A program made the position numbers and the translations under genes. Shown one piece after another: positions 10,202 to 17,520 of a stretch of 20,000 nt of DNA. The stretch comes from Prorocentrum cordatum (taxonomy: Eukaryota > Sar > Dinophyceae > Prorocentrales > Prorocentraceae), in the NCBI GenBank assembly GCA_963575745.1, contig CAUYUJ010000701.1, positions 1-20,000 of the forward strand. Reading direction: 5' to 3'. Under the pieces are notes generated by a model. The model was not told the origin of the DNA, ran no database searches, and saw only the letters and a program-made list of their open reading frames with translations. The stretch's first letter is position 1. Each line of letters starts with the position of its first letter.

Positions 10202-10795
10202 CTATTGGCGACCGTGCCACGCTGTTTCTTCTCCCGAGGCGGCGCGCCAAGAAGCGGCGCGCCTCTTTGCTGGTTCGACGGAGATGTCGACAGTGCTTTC
10301 AGGCGCGGGCCTCTGGTGGGACGATCTGATCCGTTGGCGTTTTCGGTGGGTCCATCTCGGCGGTGTGGCCCCCGCTTGCACGATGGCCCATGGGGCGGTG
10401 GATCCTTGGACGTGAACGACGGCACTGGGCGGGGGCGGGGCCGCTTCGACGACGTCAAAGCCCCCCTCCCTGGCAACTTTACCCCATCTCGCGCGGCGGA
10501 CTTCGCAGCGCCATTGGATGGATGCAAAGACGTCGGTGGCTCGTGTTCCCGCGGCGCCCTGGCGCTCGAGACCTGCGACGCGATATGTTGCATTCGCACG
10601 CGCTGCGTCGGGTCCCCCATGCTCGAGGGCACCTCGTTCGGCTTCGTTCGTGCCAGGTGCCCCGCAGATGCCTGCTCGCTCGCCGGCGCGGGCGGCTCCG
10701 AAGGCGTCGGACGTGCAAGAGGCCCGACGGGGCTCGCGGAGCGCTTTCTGGCGAGCCGTCTCGGTGCCAGACCGCGCCGCGCTCACTGGGCGCAA
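10202..10795 (-). CDS. Unidentified minus-strand open frame
   Basis: The minus strand is open for 197 codons. Its composition (Ala, Arg, Glu, with ordinary spacing of hydrophobics) is somewhat more protein-like than neighbouring frames, for example RANATYRVAGLERQGAAGTR and ATDVFASIQWRCEV. It lies just downstream of the decayed frame at 10.8-11.97 kb and could be its frame-shifted continuation. No domain is recognised and the coding status is uncertain. Confidence 0.22.
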   Translation of the reverse strand: MRPVSAARSGTETARQKALREPRRASCTSDAFGAARAGERAGICGAPGTNEAERGALEHGGPDAARANATYRVAGLERQGAAGTRATDVFASIQWRCEVRRARWGKVAREGGFDVVEAAPPPPSAVVHVQGSTAPWAIVQAGATPPRWTHRKRQRIRSSHQRPAPESTVDISVEPAKRRAASWRAASGEETAWHGRQ

Positions 10796-10799
10796 GGCC

Positions 10800-11967
10800 T
10801 TCGGCGCCGTGGTAGCTTATGTCAAGCTGGATACCTTCTTGGCCTGAGGCGGCCAAGACGATTGGGACGTCCGTCGGCTTGACACCCAAAATAACGGTAA
10901 ACATACGCTTGCCCGTTACAATGATGCCGCGACGTCCCAGTAGCTTCATAGGCTAACTTATATGTGTGGTGTGGCAGTGGGGGGGCAGGGATGACAGGGA
11001 CAGCGTCGGTGAGGTCGTCATCGAGCTGTGTGCGTCCTTGGTCACGCTTCGCCGTCTCATGGCGCTCGTGGGCCCTCTGCTGTGCCGAGCCTGTACCTCC
11101 TGGCTGAAGCGTGTCGTGGATGGAAGGTGTTCCCGATACCTAGGTGAGTAGCTCCTGCAATGCTGGCGCGACAGCAGCAGCATCAGTTTGGCAGATGATT
11201 CCACGGATCCACACGTTGCCTGCTGGGTCGAGGGTTGGGTGGACGAAATCTTGAGGGCACTTGACCCCCGCACGGCCTAAATGGCAGACGGTTCCTGGAT
11301 GGTTCCTTGTATGTGCCCTGATTTATTTCCCTGGGTAGTCAATGCTGATTGGCCTCAGAAAAGCTACTGTGAGGGGTTGATCCTGTCGGCGGATTTGCTG
11401 CAGGAGCCCGCTGCCCTTTCTACCGTACGAAAAGAAAATGCGTTTTTTGTACGATGTGCCGTCGTCCGCCTTGTTGAGGGCAAGCGCAATGGGAACATCC
11501 CAATGTTGTGCAGCAAGCTGATGAATGGAGCGGTGCCGCGACCCTGGTGGGCGTCGGCGGGAGCCGTGGACCTTGGTCAATCATGTTTGGAGCCCGTTTT
11601 GTGCATCACGGGATGATGCAACATGGTGTAGCTGATCTCGTTTCTCCCACAGGTTTATCAGCTCGCCCTTGACCTTGCGATGATTGGAGTGATGTTGTTG
11701 GTAGATCGTGTCGAATGTGGTTTGGTGCTTGGGCGATTTCGTTGTATGCAGCGACTGCTCTGTCGCCGCCGCCGCTGCTCTGGAGTGCGGCGACACAAGC
11801 TTCCTTGCGGCTGACGTTAGAATGCTGACGGTCGGGTAAGGTTGCCTTTTAGGCGGCCCTTGCCTGTTAGCTTGGGCTGCGGTGGTACTGACAGCGCAAG
11901 GCGCTGACATGTTGGAGCCGTGGCGCGCGCGCGGAAATGAACAGGAGGTGACCCGAATCAGTCGCAC
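10800..11967 (-). pseudogene. Decayed unknown protein: one frame, three stops and a frameshift
   Basis: A single minus-strand frame extends from ATG at 11967 to about 10,950. Only three stops interrupt it (TGA just below 11,581, TAA at 11,323-11,325, TAG near 11,142). Before and after the stops the translation is well-formed: KGELINLWEKRDQLHHVASS, QHWDVPIALALNKADDGTS, QDFVHPTLDPAGNVWIRG and TQLDDDLTDAVPVIPAPP. Around 10,945 the coding signal jumps to the frame starting at 10,949, with GIIVTGKRMFTVILGVKP and TDVPIVLAASGQEGIQLDI. Together this suggests an ancestral protein of roughly 400 residues. I do not recognise the family. GC is clearly lower than in the flanks. It may be a processed pseudogene, a retroelement ORF1, or an intron-containing gene read through. 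Confidence 0.45.
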
Positions 11968-12069
11968 GCTACCTGGGGTATGTCCACTCTCGTGATGCGT
12001 TCAACAGAAGTGCTGGTCGCTTCAAGTCGTGGCTTCGCCCTGAGTCTAGGACCTCCGAGCCGAGGCCCA

Positions 12070-12235
12070 AGATGAACGGGGAGAGGAGAGTGAGGAGGGG
12101 GAAAGAGAGAGTGAAGCAGAGGAGGGCGGGGGGAAGGAGGGGGGGGGGCTGGTGGGCGGCCAGGGGGGGCGGGAAGGAGGGAGAGAGGGGGGGGGGCGAG
12201 AAGGGGGGGGGGAGCAGGGCCCTCCTCCTGGCGGG
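12070..12235. repeat. Purine-rich (GGA/GGG) tract
   Basis: The plus strand is almost all G and A, with long G runs such as GGAGGGGGGGGGCTGG. It borders the PPR-like segment on its left; on the minus strand it is a C/T tract directly after that segment, compatible with an intronic pyrimidine tract. Open frames through it are compositional. Confidence 0.85.
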
Positions 12236-12239
12236 CGCC

Positions 12240-12772
12240 AGGAAGCTGGGGGCGACCGGCGGGGCCCCCCGAAGGCCTCCCCTCTGGCGGCGTTGTGGCC
12301 CAGGAGGTCCAGCGCGCCGCCGCCCCGCAGCGCCCCGGCCGCCAGCTCCAGAGCCAGCTCCCAGCGCCACGCGCCCTCGCACGCCGCCACCGCGGCCCCG
12401 AGGCACGCCGCCCCGGGGTCCAGCCTCTCCCGCCGCACGGGCCGGGTGCGCCGACGAGGGGGGCCAGGGAACGTCGAGGCCTTCGGGCGGGCTCGTCGGC
12501 CCTCGGCGGCCCTCCAGCCCGGGGATGCCTTCCAGCAGCTGCGCCTCGCCGTGGGCGCACTCTGGAGGGCCCCGACCGTCCCGAGCGCCTGCTGGAGAGG
12601 CCAGCCATGCCCCGAAAGCCACGGGGGCGGACTCTCAGCACGGCCCGAGGCACGCGCCTCGGACGAGGGGGCGGGGGCGGCCGGGGAGCACACCGAGGGG
12701 GAGGCGAGGAGGCCGCGAACCTGGGGAGGTTCCGCGGCGCTGGCCGTGAGATCCGCACATCCCTGGCCCTTA
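12240..12772 (-). CDS. PPR-like segment, downstream of the foldback element
   Basis: The minus-strand frame 12810-12046 contains at 12411-12289 a PPR-like helical hairpin: AACLGAAVAACEGAWRWELA, then LELAAGALRGGGALDLLGHN. This resembles the dinoflagellate form 'YNAAISACEKGGQWELALELL..M....PDVISYNAAI'. PPR proteins bind organellar RNA sequence-specifically through about 35-residue repeats and act in mitochondria or plastids. The part between 12,412 and 12,772 is in frame but not clearly PPR. If the neighbouring element is spliced out, this frame joins the WERALALL segment at 12,979-12,935. Translation then enters a C/T-rich tract, so the exon probably ends before about 12,240. Partial gene; other helical repeat families are possible. 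Confidence 0.42.
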
Positions 12773-12773
12773 C
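12769..12773. repeat. Target-site duplication, left copy (CTTAC)
   Basis: CTTAC precedes the foldback element and is repeated exactly at 12916-12920 after it. A 5-bp direct repeat on both sides of terminal inverted repeats is the usual footprint of transposon insertion. Confidence 0.65.
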
Positions 12774-12915
12774 TAGGGGGCCACATGCGAACCCTACCCC
12801 TACCCCCCACGATTTCGGAGGGGGAGGGTGGGGTTCACCTCGTTCGGGAGCTCCCGAGCGAAGTGACCCCCCCCCCCCGAAATCGTGGGGGGTAGGGTTC
12901 GCATGTGGCCCCCTA
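12774..12915 (-). mobile_element. 142-bp foldback/MITE-like element, candidate introner
   Basis: The element begins TAGGGGGCCACATGCGAACC and ends with its inverse complement. The two arms (about 12774-12850 and 12851-12915) pair almost along their whole length around GGGAGCTCCC, apart from a CCCCTA duplication and indels in the left arm. It is flanked by CTTAC on both sides. On the minus strand the right flank plus element start read GTAAGTAGGGGG and the other end reads CCCCCTAG, so donor GTAAGT (from 12920) and acceptor AG (12774-12773) coincide with the ends. Removing 12920-12773 joins two PPR-like frames without a stop. Introners of this build are known from dinoflagellates and other protists. 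Splicing itself is inferred. Confidence 0.65.
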
Positions 12916-12920
12916 CTTAC
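12916..12920. repeat. Target-site duplication, right copy (CTTAC)
   Basis: This is the second copy of CTTAC. On the minus strand it reads GTAAG and, with the first base of the element, makes the consensus 5' splice donor GTAAGT. Confidence 0.65.
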
Positions 12921-13105
12921 TCCCCCCGTGGGCGCCCCCGAATGGAGCCCAGCAGCGCCAGGGCGCGCTCCCACCGGCCGGGCAGCCGACGGTTCGCTGG
13001 CGGGCGGGCCGCCCCGCTGCGCGAGTCTCTGGGGGTCGAGGGGAGCTGTGCGGGCTCGGGGCGCGGCTGCCTCGCGGCGTGCCCACAGCACTCGTCGTCC
13101 CAGCC
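12921..13105 (-). CDS. PPR-like segment, upstream of the foldback element
   Basis: The minus-strand frame 13204-12917 ends GRWERALALLGSIRG (12979-12935), then meets TAA at 12919-12917 inside the foldback boundary. 'GRWERALALL..MRG' is the second-helix half of a dinoflagellate-type PPR repeat. The first helix expected upstream is not in this frame, so a frameshift or another intron is likely around 12,985-13,050. The region upstream of 13,105 is a purine tract on this strand. The fragment is too short for certainty, but it is directly adjacent to a second PPR-like piece across the candidate introner. Confidence 0.38.
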
Positions 13106-13114
13106 CCTGCTCCC

Positions 13115-13405
13115 CCTGCCCCGCCTCCAGCTCCTCCTCCAGCTCCTCCTCCAGCTCCTCCTCCAACTCCACCTCCAGTTCCTCCCCGCTCCTTCCTCCT
13201 TCATTCAACCCTACCTTCTCCTCCCTCCTACCTCCTCCCCTCCCTCCTCCCTCCTCCCTCCTCCCTCCTCTCTCCTACCTCATCCCCCCGCCCACCTCCC
13301 TCCTCCCTCCTCCCTCGCCTATTCTCCTTCCTCCCTCCTCCCTCCTCCCTCCTTCGCCTCCTCGCTCCCTCCCTCCCTCCTCCCTCCTTCTCCTCCTCGA
13401 ATGTC
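13115..13405. repeat. CTC/CTCC microsatellite
   Basis: This is a nearly pure pyrimidine plus strand made of CTCCTCCAG units and then CCTCCCTCCT units, with occasional A or TAC interruptions. Translations through it (poly-Pro/Ser or poly-Glu) are compositional and are not annotated as genes. Confidence 0.9.
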
Positions 13406-13560
13406 CAGAATGCCTACCAGGAAACGTTCCGCAATGCCAGGCTTGCCTACCTACTGAAGAGCCGCCCCAAGGCAAATTCAAACCTCGGGGGCCCAAAAAC
13501 TTCTCGCCGGCGGCCCCGGCGGCCCCAGCGGCTCGCTCGCGGTCGAGTTCCCTATGGGGT
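13406..13560. other. Unique spacer between microsatellite and 78-bp array
   Basis: This is a mixed-composition segment with no recognised gene. Its last 20 or so bases (CCCTATGGGGTCA) resemble the junction end of the 78-bp unit, so a decayed partial copy probably precedes the array. Confidence 0.5.
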
Positions 13561-14342
13561 CACGAAACGCTGTACTGGGTGGTGAATGACGCACGCAGGC
13601 GGTCCCACTTGGGCCTTCGGTGGAGCCCCCTACGGGGCCACGAAACGCTGTACTGGGTGGTGGATGACGCATGCGGGCGGTCCCACTGGGGCCTTCGGTG
13701 GAGCCCCCTACGGGGCCACGAAACGCCGCACTGGGTGGTGGATGACGCATGCGGGCGGTCCCACTGGGGCCTTCGGTGGAGCCCTCTATGGGGCCATGAA
13801 ACGCTGTACTGGGTGGTGGATGACGCATGCGGGCGGTCCCGCTGGAGCCTTCGGTGGAGCTCCCGTTGGGGCCACGAAATGCTGTGCTGGGTGGTGGATG
13901 ACGCATGCGGGCGGTCCCACTGGGGCCTTCGGTGGAGCCCCCTACGGGGCCACGAAACGCTGTACTGGGTGGTGGATGACGCATGCGGGCGGTCCCACTG
14001 GGGCCTTCGGTGGAGCCCTCTATGGGGCCATGAAACGCTGTACTGGGTGGTGGATGACGCATGCGGGCGGTCCCACTGGGGCCTTCGGTGGAGCCCCCTT
14101 ATGGAGCCACGAAATGCTGTGCTGGGTGGTGGATGACGCATGCGGTCGGTCCCACTGGAGCCTTCGGTGGAGCCCCCATAGGGGGCCACGAAACGCGGTA
14201 CTGGGTGGTTGATACCGCATGCGGGCGGTCCCACTGGAGCCTTCGGTAAAGCTCTCTATGGGGCCCCGAAATACTGTGTTGGGTGGTGGATGACGCATGC
14301 GGGCGGTCCCACTGGAGCCTTCGGTGGAGCTCCTTATGGGGC
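13561..14342. repeat. Ten-copy 78-bp minisatellite
   Basis: Units begin CACGAAACGCTGTACTGGGT at 13561, 13639, 13717, 13795, 13873, 13951, 14029, 14108, 14187 and 14265, with a partial copy from 14343. The first seven are exactly 78 bp; two of 79 bp follow (one extra base each), then 78 again. Because 78 is 26 codons, the array is open in several frames on both strands: plus-strand units read HETLYWVVDDACGRSHWG and so on, minus-strand units read ARMRHPPPSTAFRGP. Copies 2-3 match copies 5-6 in their diagnostic variants, suggesting a 234-bp three-unit duplication. Copies 8-10 are the most diverged. Most differences would change amino acids, so I do not call it coding. Confidence 0.95.
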
Positions 14343-14454
14343 CACGAAATGAGGGAGGAGCGGGAGGAGCAGGAAGGAAGGAAAAAAGGAGGAGGAGAAC
14401 GCGGGGCGCTGTCTCTTCAAAACGAGGACCCAACACCACAGGATGGTTGGGAAA
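14343..14454. other. Short purine-rich spacer
   Basis: A partial 78-bp unit runs into AGGAGCGGGAGGAGCAGGAA-like purine sequence and then into the lower-GC inverted-repeat arm. No gene is seen. Confidence 0.5.
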
Positions 14455-14845
14455 TACACGAGCTTCACGGATTGAGGGCGGCTCCTCTTCAAAATGTGTC
14501 TCTCCCCGTAGTGCCGCGCTCATTTGTTTACAAGCATTACAAGAGAAATGCAGACTCCACTCATCAACGCGCCAGGAATAATGTTTTGAAAAGATTCGGG
14601 ATTATGCGGGTGCAACAATTACGTTGGTTCGCCGTGTTGAAGTCCCAGGAACGGCGTTCTGGCACGATTTCGGATTGTCAAGACGCAACAGTCAGGTTAC
14701 TTCGTGGCGTTCGAATCCCGAGAACAATGTTTCGGCATGCTTCGGGGTCTTCAAACGGAAGTCTTCCAAAGAGCCAGTTCCCTCAATGGCAGCTTGGAGG
14801 GAGGGATTCTTCCGACATCGTTGATGACTCTTGGGTTCGCACTAG
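14455..14845. repeat. Left arm of long inverted duplication (lower GC)
   Basis: Reverse-complementing 16,446-16,845 gives a sequence clearly related to this arm along its length. Shared blocks include GATTATGCGGGTGCAACA, GGCGTTCTGGCACGAT, GTCAAGACGC and TTCCGACATCGTTGA. By eye roughly four bases in five agree, with small indels. GC is well below the neighbouring DNA. Internally, about 75-bp diverged tandem units can be seen (14,597 onward), and 14,460-14,545 corresponds to one 83-bp unit of the array at 16.8-17.2 kb. The arm leads directly into the CTC tract. Confidence 0.8.
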
Positions 14846-15174
14846 TCCTCCTCCTCCTCCTCCGCCTCCTCCTCCTCGTCCTCCTCCTCTCTCCTCCTCC
14901 TCTTCCTCCTCCTGCTCCTCCTCCTCCTCCTCCTCCTCCTCCTGCTCCTCTTCCTCCTCCTCCTCCTCCTCTCCTCCCTCCCTCCTTCCCTCCTCCTCCT
15001 CCTCCTCCTCCTCTCTCTCCTCCTCCTCCTCCTCCTCCTCCTCCTCCTCCTCCTCCCCCTCCTCCTCTTCCTCCTCCCCCTTTTCCTCCTCGTCCTTCTC
15101 CTCCTCCTCCTCCTCCTCCGCCGCCGCCGCCGCCGCCCCCACCTCCTCCGCCTCCTCCGCTCCTCCTCCATTGT
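14846..15174. repeat. (CTC)n microsatellite with a GCC patch
   Basis: This is about 330 bp of CTC triplets with CCTCTT, TGC and CCG interruptions and a (GCC)n run near 15,119-15,136. It abuts the left inverted-repeat arm exactly as the GGA tract at 16,311-16,452 abuts the right arm. It therefore belongs to the duplicated unit. Poly-Ser, poly-Pro, poly-Leu or poly-Glu frames here are artefacts of the repeat. Confidence 0.92.
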
Positions 15175-15180
15175 TCTAAA

Positions 15181-15300
15181 TTGGATGTCCGATGGCGACA
15201 AAAGTGGTGGCAAAGCGTCGGCTGCCCTCTGGCGACCCTTCGAGCAAGCGCTCACGGTGGCGATGTAGCTGACGTCGTCACGGGCCACTGCCCAGTCCTC
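15181..15300 (-). CDS. PPR motif fragment (exon-like)
   Basis: On the minus strand, 15300-15181 reads EDWAVARDDVSYIATVSACS followed by KGRQRAADALPPLLSPSDIQ. 'DVSY.A.VSACSKG.Q...A..LL' is the signature of the PPR repeat form common in dinoflagellates (cf. 'DVISYNAAISACEKGGQWQ.AL.LL'), covering helix A and most of helix B. The gene product would be an organelle RNA-binding protein. Upstream on this strand the frame continues to about 15,396 without a clear repeat; downstream it enters the GGA tract. The fragment probably represents one exon or a remnant, and no flanking splice pair is convincing. Confidence 0.5.
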
Positions 15301-15503
15301 CGCGAAAGGAAGGCGGGCGAGGAGGAGGAACAATTGAGAGAAGGGAAGCGGGAGGCAGGAGGGGGTTGGGAGACAACTTATGGGAGGATTTCGCAAGAAC
15401 GAGTTGGCGCGGATAAGCCCGAATAGGATGCCATTCAGCTGGATTGGCCCACATTCAGCTGGACGAAGAGGAATTAAAGAAAATCAAACCGGGCGATGCT
15501 GTA
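15301..15503. other. Unassigned spacer with a short direct repeat
   Basis: No gene is recognised. CATTCAGCTGGA occurs twice within 15,431-15,462, separated by TTGGCCCA, a small direct repeat. Composition is mixed. Confidence 0.5.
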
Positions 15504-15767
15504 TTAGGCCAGATGGGGACGGGTTTCGACCACGGATATACCAGCGCCGATGCTGAATGCAAGCACCCAGAAGCTGCATCCTGAAAAGGGTGGGGATAGG
15601 GGAGGACGTCCGTCGCTGGCTGCGCAATGGCGCGCGAAGTGGCTTGTCGAACGATCGGCGGCCTGCCAGATGACGAGATGGAGGCCAGAGGGAGAGGAGC
15701 CGAAGGGGGCCCAGACCGCCAGCAGACCGCTCGCGAGCGCGAGCGCTATCCCGAAATCAGTGGCCAC
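15504..15767 (-). CDS. Hypothetical 87-residue hydrophobic frame
   Basis: This minus-strand frame starts ATG at 15767. The first 25 residues (MATDFGIALALASGLLAVWA...) look like a signal peptide or membrane anchor, and a second hydrophobic stretch follows (CSFWVLAFSIGAGISVV). It ends with TGA or TAG by 15504. Upstream lies a C/T-rich tract on this strand. No family is recognised, and a short hydrophobic frame can arise by chance in this composition. Confidence 0.2.
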   Translation of the reverse strand: MATDFGIALALASGLLAVWAPFGSSPSGLHLVIWQAADRSTSHFARHCAASDGRPPLSPPFSGCSFWVLAFSIGAGISVVETRPHLA

Positions 15768-15774
15768 AAAAGAA

Positions 15775-15997
15775 GAGGAGGGGGGAGGGAGGAGGGAGGA
15801 GGGAGGGAGGAGGGAGGAGGGAGGAGGGAGGGAGGGAAGAAGGGAGGGAGGGAGGGAGGGAACGAGGAGAGGAGGGAGGAGGAGGAGGAGGAGGAGGAGG
15901 TGGAGGAAAACGAGGAGGGAGGAAGAGGCGGGAGGAGGGAGGAGGGAGGAGGGGAGGAGGAGAGGAGGGGAGGGAGGGGGAAGGGGGGAGGGGGGGG
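15775..15997. repeat. GGA/GGGA purine microsatellite
   Basis: The plus strand is nearly all purine (GAGGAGGGAGGGAGG types), with an AACGAGG interruption near 15,860 and a GTGG interruption near 15,900. Confidence 0.9.
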
Positions 15998-16100
15998 ACT
16001 TCCCGATCGCGGGGAGGCCTGCGGCCCACAGCAGACCACCGGCGATCCCCCGACTGCCCTCGTGCCAGCCACACTGACTGCGGCGGGGAGGACAGCGGCT
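15998..16100. other. Unique GC-rich spacer
   Basis: This is mixed sequence between two purine tracts. It contains no recognised motif. Confidence 0.5.
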
Positions 16101-16245
16101 CGATGAGGGAGGGCGGGAGGCACAGGGAGGGGGGCCAGGGGGCCAGGGAGGCAGGGAGGGAGGGAGGCCAGGGAGGGAGGCAGGGAGGGAGGCAGAGAGC
16201 AGGGGGGACAGAGGGGGGGGAGGGAGGGAGGCAGGGAGGGAGGCC
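16101..16245. repeat. GGGAGGCA / GGGA tandem purine repeat
   Basis: Irregular repetition of GGGAGGCAGGGAGGGAGGCC-like units. It differs from the GGA tracts by regular C residues. Confidence 0.85.
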
Positions 16246-16310
16246 CACGATGGGCTCCACGATGATCCACCGCCTCCCTTGCATGCCGCTCTTCGCGTAG
16301 GGGACCGGGT
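16246..16310 (-). other. Short non-repetitive island
   Basis: On the minus strand this reads PYAKSGMQGRRWIIVEPIVG in an open frame between repeat tracts. It could be a small exon remnant, but no family is recognised and it is only about 20 codons. Confidence 0.2.
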
Positions 16311-16452
16311 GGAGGAGGGGGTGGAGGAGGAGGAGGAGGAGGAGAGGAGGGGAAGGAGGAGGAGAGGAGGAGGAAGGGAGGAGGAGGAGGAGGAGGAGGA
16401 GGAGGAGGAGGAGGAGGAGGAGGAGGAGGAGGAGGAGGAGGAGGAGGAGGAG
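16311..16452. repeat. (GGA)n microsatellite
   Basis: Nearly pure GGA/GGAG, perfect over the last 70 or so bases. It is joined to the right inverted-repeat arm at TTTGACTAGTG, mirroring the CTC tract of the left arm. Confidence 0.95.
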
Positions 16453-16845
16453 TTTGACTAGTGTAAACCCAAGGGTCCTCAACGATGTCGGAATTGGAAT
16501 TGACCCCCCCTCCAAGCTCCCTCTTCATAGGCCCCTACAACGGTTCATTTCCATTGAGGGGACTGCCTCGTTGGAAGACAACTGTTTGAAGATCTTGAAG
16601 CATGCCAAAAAATGATCTCTGGATTTCAACGCCACGTATCAACCTGACTACTGCGTCTTGACGATCCCGAATCGTGCCAGAACGCCATTGCTTAGACTTC
16701 AACACCGCGAATCAATATAACTGTTGCACCCGCATAATCCTGAATCCTTCCAAAATAACATTTCTGGTACGTTGACCATGGGAATCCGTGAAACACTTGC
16801 AAATGTTGCAAACGGATGTGCGCGGCACTTAACCGAGAGCCACAT
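16446..16845. repeat. Right arm of long inverted duplication
   Basis: This is the inverse of 14,455-14,845. GC falls clearly here relative to the flanks. On the minus strand it reads ...CGACATCGTTGAGGACCC..., matching the left arm's CGACATCGTTGATGACTC. The two arms plus their triplet tracts enclose about 1.1 kb containing the PPR fragment and other purine tracts. No gene is recognised inside the arm. Confidence 0.8.
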
Positions 16846-17218
16846 GTTGAAAACGAACCGCCTTCAACGCGTGCAACTCTTGTAATTTAAACAAATGAGC
16901 GCGGCACTACGGCGAGAGCCACATTTTGAAAACGACCCGCCCTCAATCCGTGAAACTCTTAAAAGTGTTCAAAACGAATGTGCGCGGCGCTCAGGCGAGA
17001 GCCACATTGCACTCAATTCGCGAACTTCTTGCAAATGTTGAAAACGAATGCACGCGGCGCTAAGGCGAGAAAAACATGTTGAAAACGACACGCCCTCAAT
17101 CCGTGAAGCTCTTATAAATTTTCCAAACGCAAATGCGCGGCGCTAAGGCGAGAACCACATGTTGAAAACGACCCGCCCTCCATCCGTGAAACTGTTCACT
17201 CTTTAACATTCAGCGTCA
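16800..17218. repeat. 83-bp tandem repeat array, about five copies
   Basis: The conserved point GCGCGGC (or a variant) recurs at 16820, 16899, 16982, 17052 and 17135, with spacings of 79, 83, 70 and 83 bp. Each unit contains CGAGAGCCACATGTTGAAAA and CGCCCTCAATCCGTGAAACT or variants. The fourth spacing is short because that unit lacks the GTTGAAAACGACCCGCC part. The left arm of the inverted duplication carries about one copy in opposite orientation. No coding content is seen. Confidence 0.85.
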
Positions 17219-17309
17219 TAAATGGTGAGGAAATCTCAGGCCAAACGCCCGGCCCGCCCTAAAAACTGGCCTCGGGGTGCGAAAGGGAGAAGTTCTCTAT
17301 AAGGAGAAG

Positions 17310-17520
17310 GAATGGAGGAGGAGGAGGAGGAGGAGGAGGAGGAGGCGGAGAAAGAGGAGGAGGAGCAGGAGGAGGAAGAGGAGGAGGAGGAGGAGGAGGA
17401 GGGGGAGGAGGAGAAGGAGGAGGAGGAGGAGGAAGAGGAGGAGGAGGGAGAGGAGGAGGGGGAAGAGGAGGAGGCGGGGGAGAAGGAGGAGGAGGATGAG
17501 GAGGATGTGGAGGAGGGGGG
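17310..17520. repeat. (GGA)n microsatellite
   Basis: About 210 bp of GGA/GAA-type triplets on the plus strand with AGAAAGAGG and GGGGGAG interruptions. Poly-Glu or poly-Arg frames through it are not genes. Confidence 0.93.

Noticed and set aside
9803-10882. 359-codon plus-strand open frame
   Set aside because: GC-driven open frame opposite more protein-like minus-strand frames; no recognised domain and a Gly/Arg/Pro-biased composition.
12787-12812. Telomere-like CCCTACCCCTACCCC in the foldback arm
   Set aside because: Only two units, imperfect, and within a terminal inverted repeat. The opposite arm has one unit. Not a telomere or interstitial telomeric array.
12295-14136. 613-codon open frame on the plus strand, the longest in the window
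   Set aside because: It runs through the foldback element, a CTC microsatellite and the 78-bp array. All three are open because of composition or a period divisible by three. There is no domain and no consistent frame choice among repeat units.
13561-14342. CRISPR-like repeat array
   Set aside because: The units are contiguous 78-bp tandem repeats without spacers, in a eukaryotic-looking context.
14704-15426. Apparent membrane or proline-rich protein with long Leu or Pro runs
   Set aside because: The runs are translations of the (CTC)n tract; shifting the frame gives poly-Ser or poly-Pro. The same happens at 15.75-16.5, 17.3, 18.4 and 19.6 kb.
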